This document shows positions 18,112 to 28,075 of a DNA stretch of 64,000 nt, piece by piece. The notes under the pieces are model-generated. The model saw only the letters and a program-made list of their open reading frames with translations. It was not told the DNA's origin and did not search any database. Position 1 is the stretch's first letter, and each line of letters begins with the position of its first letter. The stretch is from Pyrococcus sp. NA2 (GTDB lineage: Archaea; Methanobacteriota_B; Thermococci; Thermococcales; Thermococcaceae), in assembly GCF_000211475.1 (NCBI RefSeq), contig NC_015474.1, forward strand, positions 1,178,001 through 1,242,000. Reading direction: 5' to 3'. Position numbers and translations under genes: made by a program.

Positions 18112-20587
18112 GGTTGCTGAGGCCCTTAAAAGAGACGTTGGTAGGGGGATAGTTAGATTTGATAGGCGTTATCAGAGAATGATAGGTGTCGAACCCGGAG
18201 ATATAGTGGAAATAGAGGGGGAGAGAATAACCGCCGCAATAGTTGCAAATCCACATCCTGATGATAGAGGACTCGATATAATCAGGATGGATGGTTACAT
18301 AAGGAGAAACGCCGGAGTCACCATCGGAGATTACGTAACCGTTAGAAGAGCTCAAGTTAGGGAAGCAAAGAAGGTTGTCATCGCCCCAGCTCAAAAAGGA
18401 GTAATAGTCCAAATCCCTGGTGATGTCATAAAGAACAATCTACTTGGAAGACCTGTGGTAAAGGGAGACATAATAGTTGCAAGTGGAAGAAGTGAGCTTT
18501 ACTACTCTGGAGGCACTCCATTTGATGAGTTCTTCAGAGGATTCTTCGAGGCAATGTCAGTAGGGTTTGGTGAGCTGAAGTTCGTTGTAGTGAATACCAT
18601 TCCAAAGGGCATAGTTCAGATAACCTATAACACAGAGGTTGAAGTTCTACCTCAGGCCGTTGAGGTCAGAGAAGAGAAGATACCCGAGGTAACCTACGAG
18701 GACATAGGTGGCCTTAAGGATGCCATAGAGAAGATAAGGGAGATGGTGGAGCTACCTCTCAAACATCCAGAGCTATTTGAAAGGCTCGGTATAGAGCCTC
18801 CTAAGGGTGTTCTTCTTTATGGTCCGCCGGGTACTGGTAAGACGCTGTTAGCTAAGGCTGTGGCTAATGAGGCTAACGCTTACTTCATCGCGATAAACGG
18901 GCCAGAGATAATGAGCAAGTATTATGGAGAGAGCGAAGAGAGGCTTAGGGAGATATTCAAGGAGGCTGAGGAGAACGCTCCAGCAATAATATTCATAGAT
19001 GAGATAGATGCAATAGCACCAAAGAGAGAGGAGGTCGTTGGAGAGGTTGAGAAGAGGGTTGTCTCTCAGCTATTGACATTGATGGATGGTCTTAAGAGTA
19101 GAGGAAAGGTCATAGTAATAGCGGCAACTAACAGACCTGATGCTCTTGATCCTGCTTTGAGGAGGCCGGGTAGGTTTGATAGGGAGATTGAGGTTGGAGT
19201 CCCGGACAAGAAGGGCAGGAAGGAAATACTCCAAATACACACAAGAGGAATGCCAATAGAACCGGACTTTGAGAAGGAGGCCGTTATCAAGGCATTGAAA
19301 GAGCTTGAAAAGGACGAAAGGTTCAACAAGGAGAAGATAAGGGAACTCATTGAAAGAGTGAATAAGGCAAAAGATGAGGAGGAGATTAAGGAGATTCTCA
19401 AGGAGGACAGAAATATATACATAGAGATCAAGAACAAGCTCATCGATAAATTGCTCGATGAGCTTGCCGAGGTTACCCATGGATTCGTCGGTGCAGACCT
19501 AGCTGCCCTGGCAAGAGAAGCGGCGATGGTAGTGTTAAGGAGGCTCATAAAGGAAGGTAAGATAAACCCAGAGGCTGAAACAATTCCCAGGGAAGTTCTT
19601 GAAGAATTAAAGGTAACTAGAGCTGACTTTTATGAGGCTTTGAAGATGGTTGAGCCTTCTGCTCTTAGGGAGGTGCTCATTGAGGTTCCAAACGTTCACT
19701 GGGACGACATAGGAGGCCTAGAAGAAGTGAAGCAACAACTAAGAGAAGCTGTGGAATGGCCATTAAAATTCCCCAAGGCATTCAAAAGGCTTGGAATTAC
19801 TCCGCCTAAGGGAATCCTACTGTATGGGCCTCCAGGAACTGGTAAAACGCTGTTAGCTAAGGCAGTTGCAACTGAGAGTCAGGCAAACTTCATAGCCATA
19901 AGAGGACCTGAGGTTCTAAGCAAGTGGGTTGGTGAAAGCGAGAAGAGGATTAGGGAGATATTTAGAAAGGCTAGGCAAGCAGCTCCTGCGATAATATTCA
20001 TAGATGAAATAGATGCGATAGCACCAGCAAGGGGAACTACTGAGGGTGAAAGGGTTACGGATAGAATTATCAATCAGTTGCTCACGGAAATGGATGGTCT
20101 CGTCGAGAACAGCGGGGTAGTTGTTATTGCTGCTACTAATAGGCCTGATATTTTGGATCCTGCTTTGTTGAGGCCTGGGCGTTTTGATAGGCTTATACTG
20201 GTTCCTGCTCCTGATGAGAGGGCTAGGTTTGAGATTTTCAAGGTTCATACTAGGAACATGCCGTTGGGCGAGGATGTTGACTTGAGGGAACTGGCAAGAA
20301 GAACAGAAGGCTACACAGGAGCAGACATAGCAGCAGTCTGCAGAGAAGCAGCAATGAATGCTCTTAGGAGGGTCGTTAAGAGGTTACCTGCCGAGGAGCT
20401 TGAAAATGAGGATGACAAATTCATTAAGAGTCTTGTAGTTACTAAGAAAGACTTTGAGGAGGCGTTAAAGAAAGTTAAGCCAAGCGTTACTAAGTACATG
20501 ATGGAGTACTATAGACAATTTGAGGAGTTGAGAAAGAGGATGAGTGGAGAATCTACAGGGAGGGAACCAGATTACTTTACTGGATAG
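18065..20587 (+). CDS. Cdc48/p97/VAT AAA+ ATPase
   Basis: An 840-residue unfoldase that extracts and threads proteins for degradation. The N-domain (1-190) has the double-psi barrel. AAA domain D1 has Walker [18 protein letters not shown] near residue 250 and Walker [16 protein letters not shown] near 307; D2 has [17 protein letters not shown] near 588 and [15 protein letters not shown] near 642. Arginine fingers ([20 protein letters not shown]) are present. D1 contains a charged helical insertion (about 405-465). There is no intein. A T-rich tract follows the stop. Confidence 0.95.
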   Translation: MILGKSEDQKGEVRLRVAEALKRDVGRGIVRFDRRYQRMIGVEPGDIVEIEGERITAAIVANPHPDDRGLDIIRMDGYIRRNAGVTIGDYVTVRRAQVREAKKVVIAPAQKGVIVQIPGDVIKNNLLGRPVVKGDIIVASGRSELYYSGGTPFDEFFRGFFEAMSVGFGELKFVVVNTIPKGIVQITYNTEVEVLPQAVEVREEKIPEVTYEDIGGLKDAIEKIREMVELPLKHPELFERLGIEPPKGVLLYGPPGTGKTLLAKAVANEANAYFIAINGPEIMSKYYGESEERLREIFKEAEENAPAIIFIDEIDAIAPKREEVVGEVEKRVVSQLLTLMDGLKSRGKVIVIAATNRPDALDPALRRPGRFDREIEVGVPDKKGRKEILQIHTRGMPIEPDFEKEAVIKALKELEKDERFNKEKIRELIERVNKAKDEEEIKEILKEDRNIYIEIKNKLIDKLLDELAEVTHGFVGADLAALAREAAMVVLRRLIKEGKINPEAETIPREVLEELKVTRADFYEALKMVEPSALREVLIEVPNVHWDDIGGLEEVKQQLREAVEWPLKFPKAFKRLGITPPKGILLYGPPGTGKTLLAKAVATESQANFIAIRGPEVLSKWVGESEKRIREIFRKARQAAPAIIFIDEIDAIAPARGTTEGERVTDRIINQLLTEMDGLVENSGVVVIAATNRPDILDPALLRPGRFDRLILVPAPDERARFEIFKVHTRNMPLGEDVDLRELARRTEGYTGADIAAVCREAAMNALRRVVKRLPAEELENEDDKFIKSLVVTKKDFEEALKKVKPSVTKYMMEYYRQFEELRKRMSGESTGREPDYFTG

Positions 20588-20841
20588 CTTTTTCTTTTGT
20601 TTTTATCATTGTTTCTTAGGGCAAGGGTTTTCAAAAGAAAAAGTAATCAACCTTAAACATGGTTCCAAGACGCTTTAATCCAGCAACTAAAACTTGTCTG
20701 TCGCTGTCAGAATATAAATTTTTGAACAAAGTATTATTTGTTGGTCTTTATTACTGTCTAGATAAATAATCCACATGTGTATCTTATTTTTGCAGAAAAA
20801 GTTATAAACAATTTCAAGTATAAAGAATTTGGTGGTTACTG

Positions 20842-21432
20842 GTGTTAAGAAATATCCTTATACTAGTATTGGGGATTGTCATTCGAAGTGGAATAGTTGG
20901 TGCGGCAAATGGAACCATAAATCCAGAATATTTCGATCCAGGCACGGGGGGAGGTGATGTTGTATACCTCTGAATACGGTAATACTGGAGTTGAAGATCA
21001 CAATGGATTATTCCATATAAAACAGAATAAATACTATCTGGGAAGTTCTCAGAAGGTATCAACATCTATTGAGTCATTTGCTTTTGGAGATGTTATAACA
21101 TGTGCAAAGGCTGGAGGAGAAGGAACAGCCTATGCTACCCTGGAGATACCAATAAAAATTAGCGGAGATGTAAGTCTAAGTTTTGGAGAAGCATCGTATA
21201 AAGTTGATGTTTGCTAAAAGACCTTACAACAGGATCTATAGCATGCTTTAATGTCGATAGTCTAGACTTTTCCCACGTTGGAAACAAGGATATAGATAGG
21301 CAAATATTGTACAGAACTCCTGGATATATGTTAAAAAGTGGACACAGATATGTGGTCTATGTAAAACTGATATCTAGGGTATCTTCAGATGGAAGATATA
21401 GTTATGCGTCCATATATGTTGATTTTCCATAG
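20842..21432 (+). pseudogene. frameshifted small secreted protein
   Basis: Three adjacent reading-frame fragments make one plausible secreted protein of about 195 residues. Fragment 1 (20842-20973, GTG start) is a signal peptide, LRNILILVLGIVIRSGIVG, then FDPGTGGGDVVYL. Fragment 2 (20954-21217, shifted +1) continues with YGNTGVEDHNGLFHIKQN. Fragment 3 (21211-21432, shifted back) carries SIACFNVDSLDFSHVGN to the stop. The two compensating shifts suggest decay, or sequencing error. I do not recognise the family. It lies between cdc48 and the left end of the provirus. Confidence 0.55.
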
Positions 21433-21447
21433 CAGGAGGGTTAGCTT

Positions 21448-21677
21448 ATGAGAAATGTGCTCTGCATCCTCTTTCCCTTTTATTGGCACTGGCATACAGT
21501 ACAATAACATTTCTAGTTTGGATAAGGTGGTTTATTACTAGACTTCCAGACTCAATCAATCTCATTATAGGGATTTCCATCAATGTTGTCCCAATAATTG
21601 GCGGGATAATAAGCTTTTACAGGCTGTGCAAAGAAAGTTGCAGGCAAAGCTCTCAAGAAGATTATACTAGAACTTGA
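21448..21677 (+). pseudogene. frameshifted small membrane protein abutting attL
   Basis: ATG at 21448, after GGAGGG, begins MRNVLCILFP. A shift at a T-rich stretch (about 21476-21483) is needed to continue into a second frame with LALAYSTITFLVWIRWFITRL and a further hydrophobic segment (LIIGISINVVPIIGGII). The reading frame stops exactly at the left attachment repeat, so the C-terminus may have been changed by the integration. Two membrane segments, unknown function. Confidence 0.4.
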
Positions 21678-21723
21678 ATGGTGGGCCCGCGGGGATTTGA
21701 ACCCCGGACCTCCACCTTGTCAG
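21677..21723. repeat. attL, 47-bp tRNA-Val-derived direct repeat
   Basis: Begins AATGGTGGGCCCGCGGGG and is identical over 47 bp to 43768-43814. It is the 3' part of tRNA-Val on the minus strand (T arm to anticodon loop) left behind at the distal end, without the 5' half, so it is not a functional tRNA. It also encodes the int(C) start MVGPRGFEPRTSTLS. Confidence 0.95.
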
Positions 21724-22541
21724 AGAAACTCAATGATTTGTGGTCCTTTTACAAAATACAGTTCTCAGAATGGCTCTCTGGACAAATAACGGAAGTAGTG
21801 AGGAAAGACTACATAAAGGCGCTTGATAAGTTCTTTGATAGGCATGAGATAGTAACATACCAGGACTTGGAGAGGGCTCTTAAGTTCGAAAATTACACCG
21901 ATAGGTTGGTCAAGGGGCTTAGGAAATTTGTAACATTCCTAGAGGAGGAACACATACTTGACTTCAGGAGGGCGGATGATCTCAGGAGAATCATTAAATT
22001 GAGGAGGGAAACTCGGATCAGGGATGTGTTCATAAGTGATGAGGAGCTGAGGATTGCGTATGAGAAAGTCAAACAGAAAGAACTAGTAAAGGTTGTATTG
22101 TTTGAGTTGCTGGTTTTCTCTGGAATCAGGCTTAGTCATGCTGTCCAGTTGCTGAATTCCTTTGATGAATCAAAATTGTTCAGGATAAATGATAAGATTG
22201 CTAGATATCCGCTCTTTGCTATATCTAGGGGAAAGAAGAGGGGCTTTTGGGCATATGCTCCAGTAGAGTTATTCGAAAAAATAATGTCTATTGGGAGGCA
22301 GAATATCAACTACAAGACGGCTCAGGATTGGGTGACTTATGGGAAGGTTTCAGCTAATACCATTAGGAAATGGCATTATACTTTCATGATCCGCCAGGGG
22401 GTTCCAGCTGAGATAGCTGACTTTATTCAGGGAAGGGCAAGCAGAACCGTAGGTCCTACACATTACTTGAACAAGACTATCCTGGCTGATGAGTGGTATT
22501 CTGTTATCGTTGATGAGCTGAAAAAAGTTTTGGAGGGTTGA
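21678..22541 (+). CDS. int(C): C-terminal part of SSV-type tyrosine integrase
   Basis: 287 codons with the catalytic domain. The first Arg is in LVFSGIRLSHAVQLL (near residue 152), the second-Arg region is IRKWHYTFMIRQGVP with FIQGRASRTVG, and the tyrosine nucleophile lies in THYLNKTI near the end. The first about 15 residues are encoded by the att repeat. On excision this part rejoins int(N), whose reading frame enters the repeat in the same phase, to give an enzyme of about 374 residues. In the integrated state it lacks its own proper start, so it is probably inactive. Confidence 0.9.
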   Translation: MVGPRGFEPRTSTLSEKLNDLWSFYKIQFSEWLSGQITEVVRKDYIKALDKFFDRHEIVTYQDLERALKFENYTDRLVKGLRKFVTFLEEEHILDFRRADDLRRIIKLRRETRIRDVFISDEELRIAYEKVKQKELVKVVLFELLVFSGIRLSHAVQLLNSFDESKLFRINDKIARYPLFAISRGKKRGFWAYAPVELFEKIMSIGRQNINYKTAQDWVTYGKVSANTIRKWHYTFMIRQGVPAEIADFIQGRASRTVGPTHYLNKTILADEWYSVIVDELKKVLEG

Positions 22542-22544
22542 GTG

Positions 22545-22661
22545 ATGTTTACTCTTGTCAAGTTTGTTTTTGTGTTTGTTATTTTGACCCTTGTGTTTGT
22601 GTTGGGTTCTTTGTTTTATTTTGAGCTGTCCTGGTGGCTTGAGAGGCGTGAAAAACTTTGA
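22545..22661 (+). CDS. 38-residue single-pass membrane protein
   Basis: ATG at 22545, 3 bp after int(C). One long hydrophobic helix (LVKFVFVFVILTLVFVLGSLFYF in pieces) is followed by WWLERREKL. GGAGGGTTGAGTG precedes it. A tiny membrane protein of unknown function, typical of archaeal viruses. Confidence 0.5.
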   Translation: MFTLVKFVFVFVILTLVFVLGSLFYFELSWWLERREKL

Positions 22662-22675
22662 GGGGGTGGTGTTGG

Positions 22676-22834
22676 TTGGCTCAGAAGATCGAAAAAACAT
22701 ATGTTTGGTCATTTAGCATTGATAAGGAGACACACATGATGATTAGGAAATTGGCAAAGCACCTTGGGATAAATAATTCTGCGATAGTTAGGATGGCAGT
22801 TAGAAAGTTATACATGGAAATATTGAAGAAGTGA
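22676..22834 (+). CDS. small ribbon-helix-helix DNA-binding protein
   Basis: A TTG-initiated ORF (GGGGGTGG upstream) of 52 codons reading AQKIEKTYVWSFSIDKETH followed by MMIRKLAKHLGINNSAIV and a basic end. The beta-strand (VWSFSID) then helix-turn-helix (LAKHLGINNSAIVRMAV) matches the CopG/MetJ-like ribbon-helix-helix fold. It lies upstream of the structural operon and just before a palindromic promoter, so it could be that operon's repressor. Recognised from sequence alone; the start codon is weak. Confidence 0.6.
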   Translation: MAQKIEKTYVWSFSIDKETHMMIRKLAKHLGINNSAIVRMAVRKLYMEILKK

Positions 22835-22839
22835 AGTGA

Positions 22840-22916
22840 TGCTTATATAAGGATTATAAAGGCCTTATAAAGCTTCTTTTAAATATTCTTAAATATTTTC
22901 GTTTAAATTTCTGATT
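22840..22916 (+). promoter_or_regulatory. promoter region with near-palindromes before the structural operon
   Basis: A very AT-rich stretch containing CTTATATAAGG, the near-palindrome TTATAAAGGCCTTATAA (about 22856-22872), and several TTTAAATATT-like TATA candidates (22876-22905). It lies between the small ribbon-helix-helix gene and the first operon gene. The palindrome overlapping TATA elements suggests repression by a small DNA-binding protein. Exact transcription start not defined. Confidence 0.5.
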
Positions 22917-22931
22917 TTGGGTGGTTATAGC

Positions 22932-23099
22932 TTGGATCCTGTTGAAAGAATTGTGAAGAAACTGAGAAAGTTGGAAAAGAGGCGATATGAGCTACAGAAG
23001 ACAATTCACATGACTCAAGAGGAACTTGTGAGGGTTGAACGAGAAATCGGACAACTACAACAAGAATTAAAGAAAATAAAGCAGGTGATGACAGTATGA
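22932..23099 (+). CDS. small coiled-coil protein
   Basis: About 55 residues from a TTG start (GGTGG upstream), LDPVERIVKKLRKLEKRR, then a continuous heptad-like charged helix to QQELKKIKQVMTV. A dimeric or trimeric coiled coil is expected. Overlaps the next gene by 4 bp (ATGA). First gene of the long rightward operon; function unknown. Confidence 0.6.
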   Translation: MDPVERIVKKLRKLEKRRYELQKTIHMTQEELVRVEREIGQLQQELKKIKQVMTV

Positions 23100-23455
23100 A
23101 GGCAAAGAGCTTTGCTCAGCTTGTTATTTTCATTCTGATAGTTGTATTCTTTGGTCATGTTGCTTGGGATAGTGTAACGAAGGAAGCGGCGTTCTTTGGG
23201 GCTTTGGGTGGGCTTACCCTGCATTGGCTCCTAACTAACAAGGGGAATAGGAATGTTGTTTACATCAAGCCATTCACGGCAGGTTGGAGAGTGCTGATTT
23301 ATGACATACTGTTGTTAACATGGCTTATCACAATCTATCAGAGTGCTGGAAGCTTTAATGCTTTTCTAGACTCCTTGTCTGCCTTGAATGAAAAAACAGC
23401 GCTTCTTATTGCTTTGCTTGGCGGGATTGGAATTGACTACAGTATAGGAGGGTGA
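23096..23455 (+). CDS. 119-residue multi-pass membrane protein
   Basis: Four hydrophobic segments (about 7-25, 32-46, 66-84, 98-116) with short loops; it begins MKAKSFAQLVIFILIVVFFG. Starts by ATGA overlap with the coiled-coil gene and ends 4 bp before the large surface protein gene. Could be a membrane anchor or virion membrane component; no recognised family. Confidence 0.6.
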   Translation: MKAKSFAQLVIFILIVVFFGHVAWDSVTKEAAFFGALGGLTLHWLLTNKGNRNVVYIKPFTAGWRVLIYDILLLTWLITIYQSAGSFNAFLDSLSALNEKTALLIALLGGIGIDYSIGG

Positions 23456-23459
23456 AAAG

Positions 23460-25370
23460 ATGAGGCGGTTCGGGTTTGTGCTCGCTCTTATTGTGCTTTT
23501 AGCTTCGATGGGCACGGTTAGGGCTGATATTGTTAGTTATGAGGTAAACTTTACAGGGATGGTTGAGGGGACTGAGTTCTCTGGTACTGTTCCTTCTGGT
23601 TGGTCAAGTGCGGGACAATACTTCAGGGCGTATCATTATGCGGGTACATTCAGGGATGTAACGCTTACTGTTTCAAATGATGATTTGACGGACATGACGA
23701 AGTTAGAGATTTCAACTGGTGGTGGTTATTGGCAGTATATTGTGGTAGAGTACAACCAAACAATTCCGTATTTTCCAGGAGCTCAGATTAAAGTCAACGT
23801 TGGGGCTTCGGGGAATAATTATGGTGTTGGTGTGCTTGTTATCACGAAATCAGGCAATAAGTATGCTACTATCCATTTTTACGGGAAGGATGATGGACAT
23901 AATGACAATTTGAACGCTAAGTACCCTGACGTGACTAATGTAGTGTATGAGGACTTCCCTGTTGGGGGTGGGGAGTTCACGTTTAACCCTGTTGAAGACT
24001 TGCAGAAGTCGGGGATTGCGATTTCTGAGCAGGATGTTGCTTTTATACGCTTTTTTGTTGAAACAGTAGTGGAAACACACTATAATGCTAAAACGACGTT
24101 CACGTTAGGTTATTTGCGGGTGCTTTCGCCGTCAGGGATTGTAACATTCAACATAAAAGACGCTTTGAGCGGTCAGCCATTAAGTGAAGTAACGGTGAAG
24201 GAAGGGGACACGGTTCTCGGCACGGTGGACGATGGCGGTTCGCTGGAGCTCACGAGAGGTACGCACACGCTCACTTTTGAGAAACCTGGTTACTGGAGCG
24301 TTACAAAGACGGTGGACGTTCAGGGGGATATGAGTGTTTCAGTAGAAATGTATCCGGATACTGCAGCATTCGAGTTCGAAAACTTTCCCTCTGAGATAAA
24401 AATCCCTGAGAACACGATTTACGAGCTAACGTTCACGCTAAGTCCAATCACAACTCAGGCAACTTACAACACTTATCTTTCCATTAGTGGGCTCCAGGAT
24501 ATCCTGGAAGTCAAGAAGGATGGTCAAGTAGTATCTCCAGAATCTGGAAAATACTACTTAGGAGATATTTCAGAAGATACGCAAGTTAGCATCAAATTCA
24601 AGGCTGGCTCAATTGGTACTCATGCTTTTACAATCACTATAACGAGTAATGATGCGATAGCGTCTAAGACTTACTCTGCTACAAAACAGGTAACTTATAA
24701 GGTTGAGCCACTCCCGTTTAGCGTTCAGATGCCTTCGGAATGGCAAGTGGGAGTAAACGAACTTCGCATCTCTGAAAGTTCTGGCCGGAGTTATATTATC
24801 ACGGCTATTTTGAAGGATAGTAAAGGCAATGAGGTCTGGAGTGATTCTCATGCGTTTGGTCCGTATGAGGCTTACTCATTCCAAGTAAATGTTCCTGGAG
24901 AAGGGGAGTATGTCTTGGAACTCCAGTTTCAAGGCAAGACTGCCGTTTATGACATCACCGTGAACCCTGCCATCACTTTGAAAACTAAGACCCTCACCGT
25001 GCAGAAGGGTGGTGAGGGGACGATTGTCCTCCACTTCAAGAATCCGTCAAATTCTGTACAGTATTATACAATCAAAGTTTCTGGAGGGTTCTTGCCGACA
25101 GAGATAAACCAGAGTATTTCAGTCGCCCCTCTTGCTGAGAAGGATGTCAGTATAGCCTTTGCCGTGCCAAATAATCTAACCTATGATGCCTATGAACTCC
25201 AAGTGCAGGTTCTCCAAGGAGACAACGTTGTCTTCCAGGATAAAATCGCAGTAACAATAACAGATTCTGGAGGATTCAGTCTGCTTGGCGGTGGAGATAG
25301 TAATTGGCTCCTCTATGGGATAGTGGGCTTGCTCATAATTGCTATTTTGATAGCCCTTGCAAGGAGGTGA
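23460..25370 (+). CDS. large secreted/surface protein with C-terminal membrane anchor
   Basis: 636 residues. Signal peptide 1-22 (FVLALIVLLASMGTVRA). Residues about 25-225 are rich in beta-strands with aromatic/Gly pattern and could be a concanavalin/LamG-like jelly roll. At about 228-300 lies a PEGA/carboxypeptidase-regulatory-like repeat (VTFNIKDALSGQPLSEVTVK, GTHTLTFEKPGYWSV). Two or three Ig-like domains follow (about 310-610). The C-terminal helix YGIVGLLIIAILIALARR anchors it. PAV1-like viruses encode comparable LamG-type proteins, so a virion spike or host-binding role is inferred, not shown. Confidence 0.65.
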   Translation: MRRFGFVLALIVLLASMGTVRADIVSYEVNFTGMVEGTEFSGTVPSGWSSAGQYFRAYHYAGTFRDVTLTVSNDDLTDMTKLEISTGGGYWQYIVVEYNQTIPYFPGAQIKVNVGASGNNYGVGVLVITKSGNKYATIHFYGKDDGHNDNLNAKYPDVTNVVYEDFPVGGGEFTFNPVEDLQKSGIAISEQDVAFIRFFVETVVETHYNAKTTFTLGYLRVLSPSGIVTFNIKDALSGQPLSEVTVKEGDTVLGTVDDGGSLELTRGTHTLTFEKPGYWSVTKTVDVQGDMSVSVEMYPDTAAFEFENFPSEIKIPENTIYELTFTLSPITTQATYNTYLSISGLQDILEVKKDGQVVSPESGKYYLGDISEDTQVSIKFKAGSIGTHAFTITITSNDAIASKTYSATKQVTYKVEPLPFSVQMPSEWQVGVNELRISESSGRSYIITAILKDSKGNEVWSDSHAFGPYEAYSFQVNVPGEGEYVLELQFQGKTAVYDITVNPAITLKTKTLTVQKGGEGTIVLHFKNPSNSVQYYTIKVSGGFLPTEINQSISVAPLAEKDVSIAFAVPNNLTYDAYELQVQVLQGDNVVFQDKIAVTITDSGGFSLLGGGDSNWLLYGIVGLLIIAILIALARR

Positions 25371-25374
25371 TTTT

Positions 25375-27597
25375 GTGCCGTTTCATTTATTTTTGAGGAG
25401 GAAAAGAGAGAAGAATAAGGAAGAAAAGGAGGAAGAAAAGAAGGAGCGAAAAGGAGGCCGTAAGAAGGCTATTGCAAGCATTGCGATAATGCTAATGCTT
25501 CTTGTTAGTGTTTACGCTGAACCAGTAAGTGCTGGTTGGTTTGATGGTGTTAAGGAGAAGGTTGGCAATTTCGTTAACACGCTTAAAAACAACGTCTTGG
25601 GAGGTGGTGTGGGTGCTTTAGCTGGAGCTAAGGCCGGCGCCTCAATCGGGGCTTTAATTGGAGGGCCTATTGGAGCTGCCATTGGGGCTTTAATCGGTGG
25701 AATTGTAGGATACGTTGTGGGAGCCAATATTGAGCAGAAGATAAAGGATAAAGTGTGTAATTCAGCGCTTGGGAAGTTTTTGTGTACAAGCAAGACTGAA
25801 GAGGAAAAAGACTTTATGAGGTTTATTGATACTGGAAAGAATGTTACTTTAGCCAATTTTACCGATGATCATTATATTAGAAAGTCACTCGTCAGGAATC
25901 TCACAAGAGAGGCTGATGTGGCTGCATTCCAGGACTTACAACTCCTGGTCTCAAAATTGAGGAGTGGTATGATTAGTTATGACTTCCAAGCGAGTGGAGA
26001 TAGTGGAGAATTTTCAGAGATTGAGCTGAGGGGTCCAGAAAAGATCTATGGCTTTAGTGCTTTTCCAATAGAACTTAGGTTAAAGCCAAGAGGAAATTCA
26101 GAAGTTAAAGATCCAGTCTGTATCACAAGCGTTAGGATTTATGTTAAGGACACAAATGGTAGCATTTATTGGACAAGGACGTGGAAGTTTGAGAAGGATA
26201 AAGAATGTCTCGAACCACCGACAAGTACTGTATGGACGTTTTCAACAATCCTTAAGGGGCCAGATCCATACTCAGGCTATATAGATTACATCTTGAACGG
26301 TCAGGCCAATGAGCAATTAATCAACGAAATATTTAGTGCCAAGCCTCAGGAATTCGAAATTGTAGCTGAGGTTTCTGGATACAGAAAAATATACTATGAT
26401 GATGGGAGTGGAAACTGGACTTTTGACCATGATGAACCCATTCATGCAGTATTCACAAGTCTAAGCGCCTACAGGCATATTGGAGGTGGCACTTATGTAA
26501 TTTCAGGATTTGCTGGAAGCTTACCAGTTTACTATCAAGACGCTCCAGAAGCAAGCGAATTTACAGCATTTCAAATGAAAGCTGCTGGAGCTTCATCAAA
26601 TTTGGTTGCAAGGCTCTGGAGTTCACCGATACATATCCTAAGTGCAACTTCGCCTTACAGGGTATATATCCAAGGAAATCCTGGCTACTTCGGAGGGCTT
26701 GATCCAAAGATAATAGATGAGGCCAGGATTGTAGTATATAGGATAACAAAAGATGGACATTGGGAGCTCGCAGCGGCTCTTCCCCTAGATGGGGTTGCAA
26801 GTCTAGGTGACCTATCAACTGGAAAACTCTTACAAGGATCAGTCACATACCATGCTGATAACAACACAGTCTCATACAGGGCTTTTGTTGCAATTAAAGC
26901 GTTTGTAAGTAGAGATGACGGAGCAAATATCCCAATTTGGGTTCTTGTTGAACCAGCAATTGCTCCAGTAGATCCAACAAGAAAAGTCGTTATGGATAGG
27001 TACATAGAAGAAATAGGAGACCTAGTTGGAGATAAATCAATAACACTTGAGGAAGCACAAAGGCTCAAGGCGATCGGTGATAGCCTAATTAGCTCATTAC
27101 AAAGTAAGATCGATGTTGCTCAGTATTGGAAAGAAAAAGGTGAAGCTGAGAACAAAGATTTAGTTGTAGAATACGCTTCTAAAGCAATTTACCACTACAA
27201 GGAAGCAATAAAATACGCTGAAAAGCTCAAGAGTGCTGATAATTCCCAAGATGTCCTAAAGTATGCCGAAATTGTAAAGGAGGAAGAGGTTGTTGGTGAT
27301 TATTACTTAAGAGCTGCAGAGCTTGCCTATTACAATCAAGATGAACAGGCACAAGCTCTTGTTGAGGATGCAGCCAGGATAGAGCAGAATGTCAAAGAAA
27401 TTAAAGGAACGAGCTTAGCAGCAATCATTCCAGACTTAAGAGACACACAAGGCCTTATACAGTTCATTATCAAGATAATAATCTCACTAGCAGCAATATA
27501 CATTTCAAAAAGGCTTCTCGGTTCGTTTGGTGCAATGATAGTCACAATACTAATCGTGATTTGGTGGATAGGCCCAATGTTTGGAATACACTTGTGA
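25375..27597 (+). CDS. large membrane protein with glycine-zipper segment
   Basis: About 740 residues from GTG 25375; the strong ribosome site AAGGAGGTGA contains the previous gene's stop. A very basic N-terminus (RRKREKNKEEKEEEKKERK) precedes a hydrophobic segment ending in AEPVSAGW, which looks like a signal. Residues about 75-120 are a Gly/Ala-rich small-residue stretch (GALAGAKAGASIGALIGGP and similar), a glycine zipper that could insert into membranes. A large extracellular-looking domain follows, then helices, and two C-terminal membrane segments (IKIIISLAAIYI, MIVTILIVIWWIG). Candidate virion or membrane-remodelling protein; inference. Confidence 0.6.
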   Translation: MPFHLFLRRKREKNKEEKEEEKKERKGGRKKAIASIAIMLMLLVSVYAEPVSAGWFDGVKEKVGNFVNTLKNNVLGGGVGALAGAKAGASIGALIGGPIGAAIGALIGGIVGYVVGANIEQKIKDKVCNSALGKFLCTSKTEEEKDFMRFIDTGKNVTLANFTDDHYIRKSLVRNLTREADVAAFQDLQLLVSKLRSGMISYDFQASGDSGEFSEIELRGPEKIYGFSAFPIELRLKPRGNSEVKDPVCITSVRIYVKDTNGSIYWTRTWKFEKDKECLEPPTSTVWTFSTILKGPDPYSGYIDYILNGQANEQLINEIFSAKPQEFEIVAEVSGYRKIYYDDGSGNWTFDHDEPIHAVFTSLSAYRHIGGGTYVISGFAGSLPVYYQDAPEASEFTAFQMKAAGASSNLVARLWSSPIHILSATSPYRVYIQGNPGYFGGLDPKIIDEARIVVYRITKDGHWELAAALPLDGVASLGDLSTGKLLQGSVTYHADNNTVSYRAFVAIKAFVSRDDGANIPIWVLVEPAIAPVDPTRKVVMDRYIEEIGDLVGDKSITLEEAQRLKAIGDSLISSLQSKIDVAQYWKEKGEAENKDLVVEYASKAIYHYKEAIKYAEKLKSADNSQDVLKYAEIVKEEEVVGDYYLRAAELAYYNQDEQAQALVEDAARIEQNVKEIKGTSLAAIIPDLRDTQGLIQFIIKIIISLAAIYISKRLLGSFGAMIVTILIVIWWIGPMFGIHL

Positions 27598-27607
27598 GGT
27601 GATTTGA

Positions 27608-28075
27608 ATGGATAGGCAAGCTCTCCTCTCCAATTTGTTTTATAGGATCTTTATTGTTGGGGTAATGGCAGGGTTAGCCTGGTATGCTCAAAAACACAGT
27701 CTCACAGTTGCTGACTTCAACGCAGCCTATGCGAGGATTCCACTTGCAGTCGTACTCATTGCAACAATATTCGACTACTACCTTGATACTGGCACCCTCT
27801 ACAGAAAGTTGTGGGGTAAAAGAAACGGAGGGCCTTTACTCGCAATTGGAACTGCTGGAATATTCTTCATTACAATGGTTTGGCTAATTGCAGGCTCAAT
27901 AACACTAAACCTTGGAACAGTAAGCCCACATGCAGTTATTGCAGCTGGAATGCTGTCATTACTAGCACTATTACCAAAAACTGGAACTACTGAAATCGGC
28001 CTTCTGTATTACATTGCAACACAAATCGTTACTGGATTTGAATATTTCACGATTCTCCCGGGGGTGATGTTCTGA
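27608..28075 (+). CDS. 155-residue multi-pass membrane protein (paralogue A)
   Basis: Four hydrophobic segments. Shares a pattern with the next gene: a first membrane helix, then (T/I)xxDF-(N/T)xAxAxxPL, a middle (A/T)GSITL/TGTLAL turn, then PKTG/PETG followed by E-x-LL-YIAT. This supports tandem duplication. GAGGTGATTTG precedes the ATG, and the stop overlaps the start of paralogue B. Function unknown; part of the presumed virion gene block. Confidence 0.6.
   Translation: MDRQALLSNLFYRIFIVGVMAGLAWYAQKHSLTVADFNAAYARIPLAVVLIATIFDYYLDTGTLYRKLWGKRNGGPLLAIGTAGIFFITMVWLIAGSITLNLGTVSPHAVIAAGMLSLLALLPKTGTTEIGLLYYIATQIVTGFEYFTILPGVMF

Noticed and set aside
18065-20587. Intein in Cdc48 (and in MCM, 38971-40989)
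   Set aside because: Both proteins have normal length and uninterrupted Walker A regions; no Hint-domain motifs.
21677-21723. Second tRNA-Val gene
   Set aside because: Only the 3' half is present; the 5' half and acceptor pairing are missing. It is the att repeat.
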